DNA of 21,515 nucleotides from Lachnospiraceae bacterium UBA7202 (GCA_002490705.1 DKUO01000056.1:1-21515); one strand, 5' to 3'. Positions 1 through 8,302 are shown, counted from the stretch's first letter. Notes: generated by a model not told the origin, from the sequence alone. Numbers and translations: made by a program.

Positions 1-9
1 GAGAAATTT

Positions 10-15
10 CCTCCT
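10..15 (-). promoter_or_regulatory. Ribosome binding site of a gene just outside the left edge
   Basis: On the minus strand this reads AGGAGG, followed by nine bases to the window edge. That is the right spacing for a start codon just outside. A minus-strand gene therefore probably begins immediately to the left, downstream of the PAP2 gene. The start codon is not visible, so this is inferred. Confidence 0.5.
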
Positions 16-68
16 ACTCGATTATTTGTATATGAAAGCAGATCTCGCAATCAAGCTTGCTCGATTTG

Positions 69-761
69 TTAAATCAACGTGCCCGGTTTCCGCTTGCGTC
101 TGCTGTGCAGAGTGCGGTAAAAATTGAGCAGCATATCGGAGTGGTACACGATACCGTACATTACGGCAGCCATAATAAAGGCTGTGGTCACATCGAAGAC
201 GGAGTGCTGTTTGATAAACACTGTCGATAATATGATCGACACACACAAAATCAGGGAGCCGGTGCGGATGCCCTTGTGTTTTTCCAGCCTTGCGCTTTTC
301 ATGACTGCGAAATGACAGCCAAGCGAGTTATATACATGGATGCTGGGCCAGAGGTTCGTCGGGGTGTCCGTTTTGTAGAGCATGGACACCAGGCTGGTGA
401 ATACATTGTCTCTGGGCATGACGGTGGGACGAAGATTGTGTCCGTTCGGCCAGAGTGTGCTGACAATCAGGAAAACTGTCATTCCGGTAAACAGGAAAGT
501 GCAGATCCTGAAATAGTCGTCTTTATCCTTAAAAAAGAAATAGAGAACCGTCACCGCCACATAAGCAAACCACAACAGATAAGGGATCACAAAGATCTCA
601 CAGAACGGAATCATGTCGTCCGGTTTCAGGTGGATCAGCCGGTAGTGGCTTGTCACTGTTTTTTCAAGGTAAGTAAACCACTGCATATAAATAATCCCGT
701 AAAGGACGAGCGGCAGTGCATGTTTGTATTTTTGATAGGTTTTTGTAAGTGTCTGTGTCAT
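69..761 (-). CDS. PAP2-family membrane phosphatase (inositolphosphotransferase/PAP2_3-like)
   Basis: This 230-residue polytopic membrane protein has hydrophobic segments near residues 15-30, 52-77, 86-103, 168-183 and 192-206. PAP2 active-site landmarks are visible: R111 in the LRP segment, the PSIH motif at 139-142, and KQHSVFD at 184-190 with catalytic-type H186 and D190. The family removes phosphate from lipid or polyprenyl phosphates at the membrane. The PSIH/KQHxVFD spacing resembles the PAP2_3 branch, which includes inositolphosphoryl-transferase-like enzymes. The exact substrate cannot be read from sequence. The start is supported by an AAGGAA Shine-Dalgarno at 770-775, 8 bases upstream. 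It is divergent from glyA and has no operon partner inside the window, although a minus-strand ribosome binding site follows at the left edge. Confidence 0.82.
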   Translation of the reverse strand: MTQTLTKTYQKYKHALPLVLYGIIYMQWFTYLEKTVTSHYRLIHLKPDDMIPFCEIFVIPYLLWFAYVAVTVLYFFFKDKDDYFRICTFLFTGMTVFLIVSTLWPNGHNLRPTVMPRDNVFTSLVSMLYKTDTPTNLWPSIHVYNSLGCHFAVMKSARLEKHKGIRTGSLILCVSIILSTVFIKQHSVFDVTTAFIMAAVMYGIVYHSDMLLNFYRTLHSRRKRKPGTLI

Positions 762-1079
762 ATGAGTTGTTCCTTCACTGTATGGATCACCGATTCATGT
801 ACCTCAATAATTCTTTCTACATGATAGCAGATCAGTGCAAAAAGTCAAAATAAGATTTCCATAAAGTTTTCTTAATTTTCTATGAAAAACTGTCCATTAT
901 GTCAAAGACCCTCCTGCACGCAGGCAGCCTTGCGGGGGAAGTCATAAATTTTGTTTGCATTACATAGCATAATACTTTATAATATTGTCTTGAAATTGCT
1001 TATATTTATATAGATATATAAATAGTAGGAAAATATGAGAGTATCAGGGTGAAAATCATCAGAAAGGCAGGAGCAAGGA
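762..1079. other. Divergent intergenic region between the PAP2 gene and glyA
   Basis: This 318-base stretch holds no convincing gene. It contains a GC-rich patch at about 909-936 with a CCTGC/GCAGG self-complementary core, of unknown function. It also holds the likely glyA promoter and an AT-rich leader. I looked for a THF riboswitch or T-box signature ahead of glyA and saw neither. Confidence 0.5.
954..983 (+). promoter_or_regulatory. Probable promoter of the glyA-hom-aspartate kinase operon
   Basis: TTTGCA at 954-959 and TATAAT at 978-983 are separated by 18 bases. The -10 matches the consensus and the -35 is weaker. It would give a leader of roughly 90 bases before the glyA start. Prediction only. 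Confidence 0.45.
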
Positions 1080-2318
1080 ATGTATTCATTAGACGAGGTA
1101 AGAAATGTGGATCCTGAGATTGCGCAGGCGATTGTTGACGAGCAGAACAGGCAGAATTCCCATATCGAGCTGATTGCATCCGAGAACTGGGTGAGCAAGG
1201 CGGTTATGGCGGCTATGGGGAGCCCGCTGACTAATAAGTATGCGGAGGGCTATCCCGGCAAGAGATACTACGGCGGCTGCGAGTGCGTGGATGTGGTGGA
1301 GGATCTTGCCAGAGACCGCGCGAAGGAGCTTTTCGGCTGCGAGTACGTCAATGTACAGCCTCATTCCGGCGCTCAGGCCAATATGGCGGTTTTCTTTGCG
1401 GTGATGGAGCCGGGGGATACCTTTATGGGTATGAATCTGGATCACGGCGGACATTTGTCTCACGGTTCGCCGGTCAATATGTCAGGTAAGTATTTCCACT
1501 GTGTGCCTTACGGCGTCAATGACGAAGGATTCCTCGATTACGATAACGTGAGAAAGATTGCACTGGAGTGCAAACCGAAGATGATTGTGGCGGGCGCATC
1601 CGCTTACGCGCGGACTATTGATTTTAAGAAATTCAGAGAGATTGCCGACGAGGTGGGCGCGGTGCTCATGGTAGATATTGCGCATATCGCCGGTCTTGTG
1701 GCGGCTGGGCTGCATCCGAGCCCGATTCCCTATGCCCATGTGACGACCACCACCACGCACAAAACCCTGAGAGGCCCCCGCGGCGGTATGATTATGTCCA
1801 GCCAGGAAGTGGCGGATAAGTATAACTTTAACAAGGCGATTTTCCCGGGCATACAGGGAGGCCCGCTGATGCACGTGATCGCGGCGAAGGCTGTCTGCTT
1901 TAAGGAAGCGTTATCTGACGATTTTAAAGTATATATGAAAAACGTGGCGGACAACGCGCAGGCGCTCTGCAAAGCGTTGCAGGCGAGAGACATCCGAATT
2001 GTTTCCGGCGGTACGGACAATCATCTGATGTTGGTGGATCTGACAAACTATGACCTGACGGGGAAGGCTGTGGAGAAGCTGCTGGACGAGGCGCACATCA
2101 CAGCCAACAAGAATACAATCCCGAACGATCCGAAATCTCCCTTTGTGACAAGCGGTATCCGGCTGGGAACGCCGGCGGCCACATCCCGCGGATTAAACAC
2201 GGCGGATATGGAACAGGTGGCGGAGGCGATCTCCATTGTGATCAAGGAAGGGGAGTCCGGTATCGGCAAGGCGCAGGCTATTATCAAGACTTTGACGGAT
2301 AAGTATCCGTTGATATAA
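1080..2318 (+). CDS. glyA: Serine hydroxymethyltransferase
   Basis: This 412-residue PLP enzyme interconverts serine plus tetrahydrofolate with glycine plus methylene-tetrahydrofolate in the cytosol, the main source of one-carbon units. The sequence carries the family signatures: LIASEN at 31-36, the VQPHSGAQAN block at 92-101, the VDIAHIAGL block near 198-206, and the TTTTTHKTLRGPRGG segment with the Schiff-base lysine at K228. Length is normal for bacterial GlyA. The ATG has an AGGAG site at 1069-1073, 6 bases upstream. It is the first gene of a tight operon: the homoserine dehydrogenase gene starts 33 bases after its stop. That couples glycine/serine metabolism with the aspartate-threonine branch. 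No unusual residues were noticed. Confidence 0.97.
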   Translation: MYSLDEVRNVDPEIAQAIVDEQNRQNSHIELIASENWVSKAVMAAMGSPLTNKYAEGYPGKRYYGGCECVDVVEDLARDRAKELFGCEYVNVQPHSGAQANMAVFFAVMEPGDTFMGMNLDHGGHLSHGSPVNMSGKYFHCVPYGVNDEGFLDYDNVRKIALECKPKMIVAGASAYARTIDFKKFREIADEVGAVLMVDIAHIAGLVAAGLHPSPIPYAHVTTTTTHKTLRGPRGGMIMSSQEVADKYNFNKAIFPGIQGGPLMHVIAAKAVCFKEALSDDFKVYMKNVADNAQALCKALQARDIRIVSGGTDNHLMLVDLTNYDLTGKAVEKLLDEAHITANKNTIPNDPKSPFVTSGIRLGTPAATSRGLNTADMEQVAEAISIVIKEGESGIGKAQAIIKTLTDKYPLI

Positions 2319-2351
2319 CAGAGTGAAAAGAAGTTCCATTTGGAGGTAGAT

Positions 2352-3557
2352 ATGATTCAGATAGCGGTATTGGGATACGGCACTGTGGGAAGCGGCGTCG
2401 TGGAAGTGATTGAGACAAACAAGGCGGATATCAACAAAAAGGCGGCGGCGCAGCTGGAGGTAAAATATATTCTGGATCTGCGTGACTTTCCGGGAGATCC
2501 CCATGAGGACAAGGTGGTCCATGACTACAATATCATCCTGAACGACCCGGATGTGACGATCATCTGCGAGACCATGGGAGGCACGAAGCCGGCCTATGAT
2601 TTTACGAAGCAGGCGCTTCTTCTGGGAAAAAGTGTGTGTACCTCCAACAAGGAGCTGGTGGCGGCTCACGGGCCGGAGCTTTTAAAGATTGCACGGGAGA
2701 AGCGCTGCAATTATCTCTTTGAGGCCAGTGTGGGCGGCGGTATCCCGATCATACGTCCCCTGAATTATTCCCTGACGGCGGAGCACATCGACGGCATTAC
2801 GGGAATCCTGAACGGGACTACAAACTATATTCTCACAAAGATGGACAAGGAGGGCGTCGACTTTGACGAGGTATTGAAGGAGGCCCAGGACAAAGGCTAC
2901 GCGGAGAGAAACCCGGAGGCCGATGTGGAGGGATACGACGCCTGTAGGAAGATCGCGATCCTTTCTTCCCTTATGTCAGGAAAGAACGTAAATTATGAGG
3001 ATATCTATACGGAGGGAATCACAAAGATTTCTTCGGCTGATTTTAAATATGCGAAACAGATGAACAAATCCATAAAGCTTCTGGCGTTAAGCAGGGATAC
3101 AGAGGATGGATTTTTTGCCATGGTGGCTCCCTTTTTGATTTCCAGGGAGCATCCCCTCTACAGCGTAAACGATGTCTTTAATGCCGTGTATGTGCACGGA
3201 AATATGCTGGGAGACTCCATGTACTATGGCCGCGGGGCAGGAAAGCTCCCCACGGCGAGTGCGGTGGTTTCCGATGTGGTGGATTGTGCAAGGCATCAGG
3301 GCAAGACCATTATGTGTTTCTGGGACGAGGAGAAAGTAGAGGTCGCGGATATCAAATGCGCGAGAAGGAAATTCTTTGTCAGGGTTTCCGTGGACAAGCG
3401 GGAGGCGGCGATGGGAACTTTCGGAGCGCTTGCGGAGGTAAACGTCGGTCTGGCGGAAGAATTTGCGTTTATGACACAGGAGATATCCGAGGCGGAGTTT
3501 GACGAAAAGATAGAAAAGATCGGCGGATGCCTGAACAGAATTCGTATTATGGCATAG
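2352..3557 (+). CDS. hom: Homoserine dehydrogenase
   Basis: This 401-residue enzyme reduces aspartate semialdehyde to homoserine, the branch point towards threonine and methionine. It shows an N-terminal Rossmann fold (GYGTVGSGV at 8-16), TSNKELVAAHG at 97-107 with the conserved lysine K100, EASVGGG at 124-130, GILNGTTNYIL at 151-161, and the DVEGYDACRK segment at 191-200. The last 65 residues resemble a shortened ACT-like regulatory region, so feedback control by threonine is possible but not shown. The frame is open from a TTG at 2340. ATG 2352 is preferred because GGAGG at 2342-2346 lies 5 bases upstream and would overlap the longer reading. It lies between glyA and an aspartate kinase, with 20 bases to the latter. 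Confidence 0.95.
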   Translation: MIQIAVLGYGTVGSGVVEVIETNKADINKKAAAQLEVKYILDLRDFPGDPHEDKVVHDYNIILNDPDVTIICETMGGTKPAYDFTKQALLLGKSVCTSNKELVAAHGPELLKIAREKRCNYLFEASVGGGIPIIRPLNYSLTAEHIDGITGILNGTTNYILTKMDKEGVDFDEVLKEAQDKGYAERNPEADVEGYDACRKIAILSSLMSGKNVNYEDIYTEGITKISSADFKYAKQMNKSIKLLALSRDTEDGFFAMVAPFLISREHPLYSVNDVFNAVYVHGNMLGDSMYYGRGAGKLPTASAVVSDVVDCARHQGKTIMCFWDEEKVEVADIKCARRKFFVRVSVDKREAAMGTFGALAEVNVGLAEEFAFMTQEISEAEFDEKIEKIGGCLNRIRIMA

Positions 3558-3577
3558 CGGAGGGATGGAGTTAAAAG

Positions 3578-4897
3578 ATGAACAAGGTAGTGAAATTTGG
3601 CGGAAGTTCTCTTGCCAGTGCGGAACAGTTTAAAAAAGTGGGTGAGATCATTCGGGCGGATAAGGAGCGCAGATTTGTAGTGCCCTCCGCGCCGGGAAAG
3701 AGATCATCGGATGACACTAAGGTGACGGACATGCTTTACGCCTGCTATGCGCTGGCGGAGCAGGGCAAGGACTTTACGAAGGAGCTGCAGGCAATTAAGG
3801 ACAGATATCAGGAAATCATAGATGGTCTGGAATTAAAGCTTTCCCTGGAAAAAGAATTTAAGAGCATCGAGAAGAACTTTAAGGAGAAGGCTGGGTCTGA
3901 CTATGCGGCCTCCCGGGGGGAGTATTTAAACGGCATCATCATGGCGAAGTATCTGGATTTTGCGTTTGTGGACGCGGCGGAGGTGATTCGCTTCAAGGAG
4001 GACGGCGAGCATGACGCGGAGCGGACAAACAGCCTGATGAGGGACCGGCTTTCTACAGTGAAGGCGGCGGTGATTCCCGGCTTTTACGGCGCCTATGAGG
4101 ACGGCAGGGTAAAGACATTTTCAAGGGGCGGTTCCGACATTACTGGTTCTATTGTAGCAAGAGCGATTAAGGCCAACGTGTACGAAAATTGGACGGATGT
4201 TTCCGGCGTTTTGGTTGCGGATCCCAGAATCATTTATAAACCCGCAGGGGTGGAGACGATTACATACAGAGAGCTCAGAGAGCTGGCATACATGGGATTT
4301 TCGGTTCTGCATGAGGACGCTATTTTCCCTGTCAGGAGCGAGGGGATTCCCATCAATATCCGCAACACCAATGCGCCGGAGGACAACGGCACATGGATTG
4401 TGGAGAGCACCTGTCAGAAATCCAAATATGTGATTACCGGCATTGCGGGTAAGAAGGGATTCTGCGCGGTCAATATTGAGAAGGAAATGATGAATTCGGA
4501 AATCGGTTTTGGGCGCAAGGTGTTACAGGCATTTGAGGAGAACGAGATATCCTTTGAGCATGTGCCCTCCGGTATTGACACGATGACGGTATTCGTGCAT
4601 CAGGACGAATTTATGCACAAGGAACAGAAGGTGGTATCCGGTATTCACAGACTGGCCGACCCCGATTCCATTGACATTGAGGCGGATCTGGCTCTGATTG
4701 CGGTGGTGGGACGCGGCATGAAATCTACCCGGGGCACGGCCGGCAGGATCTTTTCCGCACTGGCGCATGCCAATGTCAACGTGAAGATGATCGATCAGGG
4801 TTCCAGCGAGCTGAATATTATCATTGGCGTGGCAAATGCCGATTTTGAGACGGCGATTAAGGCGATTTATGATATTTTTGTGCTTTCGCAGATATAA
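3578..4897 (+). CDS. Aspartate kinase (monofunctional, with two ACT domains)
   Basis: This 439-residue enzyme phosphorylates aspartate, the first step towards lysine, threonine and methionine. The amino-acid kinase domain has KFGGSS at 6-11, RGEYLNG at 113-119, SRGGSDITG at 182-190 and WTDVSGVLVADPR at 205-217. Two ACT modules follow at about 285-355 and 372-436, the usual site of lysine or threonine feedback binding. Directly downstream of hom, it makes a two-step aspartate-to-homoserine cassette, although aspartate semialdehyde dehydrogenase is not in the window. GGAG at 3567-3570 lies 7 bases ahead of the ATG. Which isozyme this is (LysC or ThrA-like in regulation) cannot be settled, so no symbol is given. 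Confidence 0.95.
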   Translation: MNKVVKFGGSSLASAEQFKKVGEIIRADKERRFVVPSAPGKRSSDDTKVTDMLYACYALAEQGKDFTKELQAIKDRYQEIIDGLELKLSLEKEFKSIEKNFKEKAGSDYAASRGEYLNGIIMAKYLDFAFVDAAEVIRFKEDGEHDAERTNSLMRDRLSTVKAAVIPGFYGAYEDGRVKTFSRGGSDITGSIVARAIKANVYENWTDVSGVLVADPRIIYKPAGVETITYRELRELAYMGFSVLHEDAIFPVRSEGIPINIRNTNAPEDNGTWIVESTCQKSKYVITGIAGKKGFCAVNIEKEMMNSEIGFGRKVLQAFEENEISFEHVPSGIDTMTVFVHQDEFMHKEQKVVSGIHRLADPDSIDIEADLALIAVVGRGMKSTRGTAGRIFSALAHANVNVKMIDQGSSELNIIIGVANADFETAIKAIYDIFVLSQI

Positions 4898-5041
4898 ACA
4901 AGTTAATAAAAAAAGTAAACATGTTAAAAAGGCATAAAATAATATATTTTTTAAATGTTTTATGTTAAAATATAATTATACTTGTGAATAACTGCCGTGA
5001 ACGTAATAACCCGCGGTATAATAAACTTGGGGAGGTTTATA
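4898..5041. other. AT-rich intergenic region with probable promoter
   Basis: This stretch separates the amino-acid operon from the sensory hydrogenase gene. A TATAAT at 4971-4976 has only a poor -35 (TTTTTA at 4948-4953, 17-base spacing). A second TATAAT at 5017-5022 lies too close to the ribosome binding site to leave a normal leader. No clear GC-rich terminator for the upstream operon is visible. Confidence 0.4.
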
Positions 5042-6994
5042 ATGTCAAACAATCCATTAGAGGCTTTGGTGTACACAAATGACAACTGTGTGGGCTGCAA
5101 CAAGTGTATTTCCGCCTGTCCGGTACTGACTGCGAATCGCGCGGTGGAAGAGAACGGCATGAACAAAATTGTCGTTGACGGAAGCCAGTGTATCGCCTGC
5201 GGCGCTTGTTTCGATGTGTGCGCGCATAAGGCGAGAAGTTACAACGACGACACGGAGCGTTTCTTTGAGGATCTGAAGAGAGGCGAGAAAATTTCACTTC
5301 TGCTGGCGCCTGCATTTCTGGCGAATTATCCGAAGGAATATGCCTCGGTTTTGGGAGGACTGAAAAACCTTGGCGTGAACCGTATTATCAGCATCAGTTT
5401 CGGTGCGGATATCACCACTTGGGGATATGTAAAATACATCACGGAACACAATTTCCTGGGCGGTATTTCCCAGCCCTGTCCTGCGGTGGTGGGATACATA
5501 GAAAAATATCTGCCAGAATTACTTCCGAGATTGATGCCTGTGCATTCTCCGATGATGTGCGGTGCGATCTATGTAAAGAAGTACATGAAGGTGCCGGATA
5601 AGTTAGCTTTTATCAGTCCCTGTATTGCGAAGAAGAATGAGATCGACGATCCCAACTGCGGCGGCTATGTTTCCTATAATGTGACGTTTGATCACTTGAT
5701 GCAGTATGTGAGGGAACACAATATTTCCGGTCCTGCGGTGACGGATGAGATCGAGTACGGTCTGGGTTCCATTTATCCAATGCCCGGCGGCCTGAAAGAG
5801 AATGTATTCTGGTTCTGCGGCGAGGATATCTTTATCCGGCAGATTGAGGGCGAAAAGCACGTCTATAAATTCCTGTCGGACTACAAGAAGAGAGTGCTCG
5901 GCAATAAAGAGCTGCCGTTTATGGTGGACGCTTTAAATTGTTCCAAGGGATGTATTTACGGTCCCGGCGTGGAAGAGAAGAAGACGCATTCCGACGATAC
6001 GCTCTATGAACTGCAAAAGATCAGGGAGGCGAGCAAGAAAAATGACAAGAGGCATGCGTTCAGCAGAAGCCTTACGCCGAAACAGAGGCTTGCCAGATTG
6101 AATAAGCAGTTTGCAGAGTTAGATATCAATGATTTTATCCGAAAGTATACAGATAAATCTTCGGTTGTGACAGCGAAGAAGCCAAGCGCTTCCGAGCTGG
6201 AGGAGATCTTTGTCTCCATGGACAAACGTACCGACTCAGAGCGGGCTATCGACTGTTCCGCCTGCGGTTACGAGACCTGTAAGAAGATGGCGACGGCGAT
6301 CTACAATGACTGCAATAATAAATATAACTGTATCCAGTTCGTGAAGGGCGAGGTGGAGAAAGAGAGCGAGATCGCGAAAAATATGGCTTCCGAGATAGAG
6401 GGCAAGAACGCCGAACTACAGGAAAAGAACCAGAAGATCGCAAGCTTGATTGCCGAGGTACAGGAGGACTTCAACAGTCTTGACACCTCCATTGTGGAAA
6501 TGTCGGAGGGCAATAATACCAATGCGGAGGAGAGCACAGGCATTTCCGCATCCATGAGCGATGTGATGCAATTCTGTGATCTGCTGAATGAAGCGCTCGG
6601 AAACATTCAGGATCTGCTGGTAAAACTGGAGGAGAACAACGAAGAGATTACCAACGTGGCGGAGGAGACGAACCTCCTTGCGCTCAACGCGAGTATTGAG
6701 GCGGCGAGGGCCGGAGAGTCCGGAAGGGGATTTGCCATCATTGCCGAGAATATCAAGAAACTGGCGGATTCCTCCAAGGAGACAGCCAGCGACAGTGACG
6801 CCAATAAGGAACAGATTCAGACGGCAATTTCTGATCTGTTAAAGGACGCCGGAAAGCTGATTGATGTTATCGATGGCGTAAATCTGCGGGTGACGAATCT
6901 GGCGGCTTCCACGGAGGAGATTGCGGCGTCGGCAGATATGGTAAGCACCATTTCAGCCGATCTGAAGCATAAGCTTGCTGAACTGAACAAGTAA
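5042..6994 (+). CDS. Sensory [FeFe]-hydrogenase homologue fused to a methyl-accepting chemotaxis signalling domain
   Basis: This is a 650-residue soluble protein with no membrane segment. Domains in order: a 2[4Fe-4S] ferredoxin (cysteines 16, 19, 22, 26 and 50, 53, 56, 60); a hydrogenase large-subunit domain at about 80-310; an Fe-S domain with cysteines 405, 408, 413, 424 and 430; a coiled coil from about 435; and an MCP signalling tip at about 538-580 (EETNLLALNASIEAARAGE). The four cysteines expected to bind the H-cluster cubane are present: C146 (QPCP), C194 (SPCIAKK), C300 and C304 (NCSKGC). The catalytic TSCCP cysteine used for proton transfer is replaced by proline. That fits a low-activity sensor rather than a bulk hydrogenase. 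It probably signals H2 or redox state to CheA/CheW. ATG 5042 has GGGGAGG at 5029-5035; a longer frame from 4997 lacks such a site. Confidence 0.88.
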   Translation: MSNNPLEALVYTNDNCVGCNKCISACPVLTANRAVEENGMNKIVVDGSQCIACGACFDVCAHKARSYNDDTERFFEDLKRGEKISLLLAPAFLANYPKEYASVLGGLKNLGVNRIISISFGADITTWGYVKYITEHNFLGGISQPCPAVVGYIEKYLPELLPRLMPVHSPMMCGAIYVKKYMKVPDKLAFISPCIAKKNEIDDPNCGGYVSYNVTFDHLMQYVREHNISGPAVTDEIEYGLGSIYPMPGGLKENVFWFCGEDIFIRQIEGEKHVYKFLSDYKKRVLGNKELPFMVDALNCSKGCIYGPGVEEKKTHSDDTLYELQKIREASKKNDKRHAFSRSLTPKQRLARLNKQFAELDINDFIRKYTDKSSVVTAKKPSASELEEIFVSMDKRTDSERAIDCSACGYETCKKMATAIYNDCNNKYNCIQFVKGEVEKESEIAKNMASEIEGKNAELQEKNQKIASLIAEVQEDFNSLDTSIVEMSEGNNTNAEESTGISASMSDVMQFCDLLNEALGNIQDLLVKLEENNEEITNVAEETNLLALNASIEAARAGESGRGFAIIAENIKKLADSSKETASDSDANKEQIQTAISDLLKDAGKLIDVIDGVNLRVTNLAASTEEIAASADMVSTISADLKHKLAELNK

Positions 6995-7014
6995 GATAAG
7001 AACACCGAATAGAA

Positions 7015-7048
7015 AAGAAGGCCGGGGATCAGCATTCCCGGCCTTCTT
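7015..7048. terminator. Bidirectional terminator between convergent genes
   Basis: Perfect 12-base arms (7015-7026 and 7037-7048, core GGCCGGG/CCCGGCC) enclose a 10-base loop. On the minus strand the hairpin runs into a T-rich tract, and on the plus strand into TTCTTCT. It sits between the stops of the hydrogenase-like gene and the LUD gene and probably serves both. Confidence 0.85.
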
Positions 7049-7062
7049 CTATGTACAATGGA

Positions 7063-7698
7063 CTAATAGCCCAGCTCCTCGCCGACAAGATATACCTGAA
7101 TCCGGCCCGGATGCATGCTGCGTCTTGTCACTACGATTTGACAGCAGAAACATTCGGGGCTGTAGCAGTCGTGGCAGACACCCGTTGCCGCACAGGGGAG
7201 ATTGCGGCCAAGACGGATGGCGTTGGCCGGGCAGGCAGTATTTCTGACTCTGGCGACGCCGCTGTCCACATCCGGGACAATTTTATTCATACCGGCCACA
7301 ATGATGACATGGGAGGGGCCCTGAATCAGACAGGCGACGCGGTTGCCGTTGCCGTCGATATTGATGAGCTCGCCGTCCAATGTGATCGCGTTCGCGCTCA
7401 TGAGAAAATAGTCGGCGAGGACGGTTCTCGCGTAAATTTGTCTGGCTTCCTCGGGGGTTTTTGCGGCGCTTCGGTCTATCAGTTCGTAGGAGCCGCCATG
7501 GACCGCGTCCATCAGGCCGCATTCTTTAATGCTTTCGCTGCCGCCCCAGCCGATGATGGAGCCGGATGGAATCGAGGCGAGAATGGCCTCGACGCAGGCG
7601 GATGAGGTGTCAAAGTAATGGCCCTCCATGTTTCTCTTTTCTAAATTTTTGATAATACTCTCTGCCTGTCTGGACAGAGCTGTTTTTTTATCTGACAT
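7063..7698 (-). CDS. LUD-domain (DUF162) protein, lactate-utilisation LutC/B-like
   Basis: This 211-residue protein has the LUD-family core: the GWGGSESIKECGL segment at 50-62, the SANAITLDGELINIDGNGNRV block at 101-121, and a C-terminal cysteine-rich tail (C156, C169, C175, C178, C183, C185, C186) around TGVCHDCYSPE. In lactate oxidation operons LUD proteins work with LutA and LutB. Stand-alone short versions like this one are common in Clostridia and their reaction is unknown. The tail may bind a metal or Fe-S centre (inference). The frame extends upstream to 7752, but the ATG at 7698 has a perfect AGGAGGT (7706-7712) 7 bases upstream and is chosen. No lut partners are adjacent. Confidence 0.85.
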   Translation of the reverse strand: MSDKKTALSRQAESIIKNLEKRNMEGHYFDTSSACVEAILASIPSGSIIGWGGSESIKECGLMDAVHGGSYELIDRSAAKTPEEARQIYARTVLADYFLMSANAITLDGELINIDGNGNRVACLIQGPSHVIIVAGMNKIVPDVDSGVARVRNTACPANAIRLGRNLPCAATGVCHDCYSPECFCCQIVVTRRSMHPGRIQVYLVGEELGY

Positions 7699-7868
7699 TG
7701 GAATTACCTCCTGTTTTGTGTCCATTTTAACACTGTGCTTTTCAATATGCAAATGGCTGTGAGGACAAGGACTTTTGTTGGAAATATTGGTTTTTACAAG
7801 GAAAATTAACTGTCAATTCGAGAAAGATATATACTAAAATGAGAAAATAATGTACGATAAATAATAAA

Positions 7869-7894
7869 TTGAAATTTTTTTAAAAAAATTTCAA
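7869..7894. repeat. Perfect 26-base A/T-tract palindrome upstream of the RNA promoter
   Basis: TTGAAATTTTTTT (7869-7881) is followed directly by its exact reverse complement (7882-7894). It ends 7 bases before the -35 at 7902, where UP elements bind the RNA polymerase alpha subunit. The T-tract/A-tract composition resembles one. It could alternatively be an operator. Confidence 0.6.
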
Positions 7895-7901
7895 AAATGT
7901 G

Positions 7902-7929
7902 TTGACAAATTAAGAAGGGATGCTATAAT
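7902..7929 (+). promoter_or_regulatory. Near-consensus promoter of the non-coding RNA
   Basis: TTGACA at 7902-7907 and TATAAT at 7924-7929 both match the sigma-A consensus exactly, with a 16-base spacer. Transcription should begin near 7935-7937. No start codon with a ribosome binding site and a recognisable product follows before a terminator. Confidence 0.85.
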
Positions 7930-7935
7930 AGAATC

Positions 7936-8302
7936 ATAAAGAAACACTTCACATAGATAAACTAAAAGAAAGAGAGGTACGGTCCACCAAAAACTTAAGC
8001 TGAAGTGTCAAAGAAGTACAAGTGAATAGGAGACCACTGAAAAGACGAGCAGAATCGAGTACATGGTAGAGAGGGCGAATCAGAGAAGATCCCGCGAGAG
8101 ACTCCCGCAGACGAAGATGAGAGGGAAACGGATCGAGAAGCATCCGGGGGAGCGAAAAGGGACAGGACGCCACAGTATCGAGATACGAGAGAAGAGATGG
8201 AAAGAGGATGCGAGGGAAAAGACGGAGGTAAGGGCCATTGGACAGTGAGTTTTAGAAACGGGTATTGATTCCTTAGAGAATGAATACCCGTTTCGATTTT
8301 TT
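7936..8302 (+). ncRNA. Probable abundant structured non-coding RNA, class unrecognised
   Basis: A near-perfect promoter and a strong terminator delimit a transcript of about 365 bases. It is strikingly purine-rich and has no credible protein frame. Helices visible by eye include CGGAT/ATCCG at 8129-8133/8142-8146, enclosed by CTCCC/GGGAG (8102-8106/8148-8152) and TCCC/GGGA (8090-8093/8159-8162). There is also GTAT/ATAC at 8175-8178/8183-8186, and a long-range GTCCA/TGGAC (7982-7986/8239-8243) that could close the whole molecule. Two of the hairpin loops begin with CGAG. I compared it from memory with RNase P, tmRNA, SRP RNA, T-box and group II intron signatures and found none. About ten GGA trinucleotides would also allow a protein-sponge role, but the purine bias alone could explain them. 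A 61-codon basic frame inside (8063-8248) has no ribosome binding site. Confidence 0.65.
8255..8302 (+). terminator. Strong intrinsic terminator of the non-coding RNA
   Basis: Twelve-base arms at 8255-8266 and 8283-8294 (core ACGGGTATT/AATACCCGT) continue past one G-G mismatch into ATTC/GAAT. The stem is followed by GATTTTTT. It separates the RNA from the glycosidase gene, so the RNA is either free-standing or an attenuated leader. Confidence 0.9.

Noticed and set aside
909..943. Riboswitch or terminator in the GC-rich patch before glyA
   Set aside because: Pairing is short, there is no T-run, and no known riboswitch core was recognised.
8063..8248. 61-codon basic reading frame inside the non-coding RNA
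   Set aside because: No ribosome binding site before its ATG, composition simply mirrors the purine-rich RNA, and no family resemblance.
7936..8302. RNase P RNA, tmRNA or SRP RNA
   Set aside because: The length fits the first two, but none of the hallmark conserved segments of these RNAs is present in the sequence as read.
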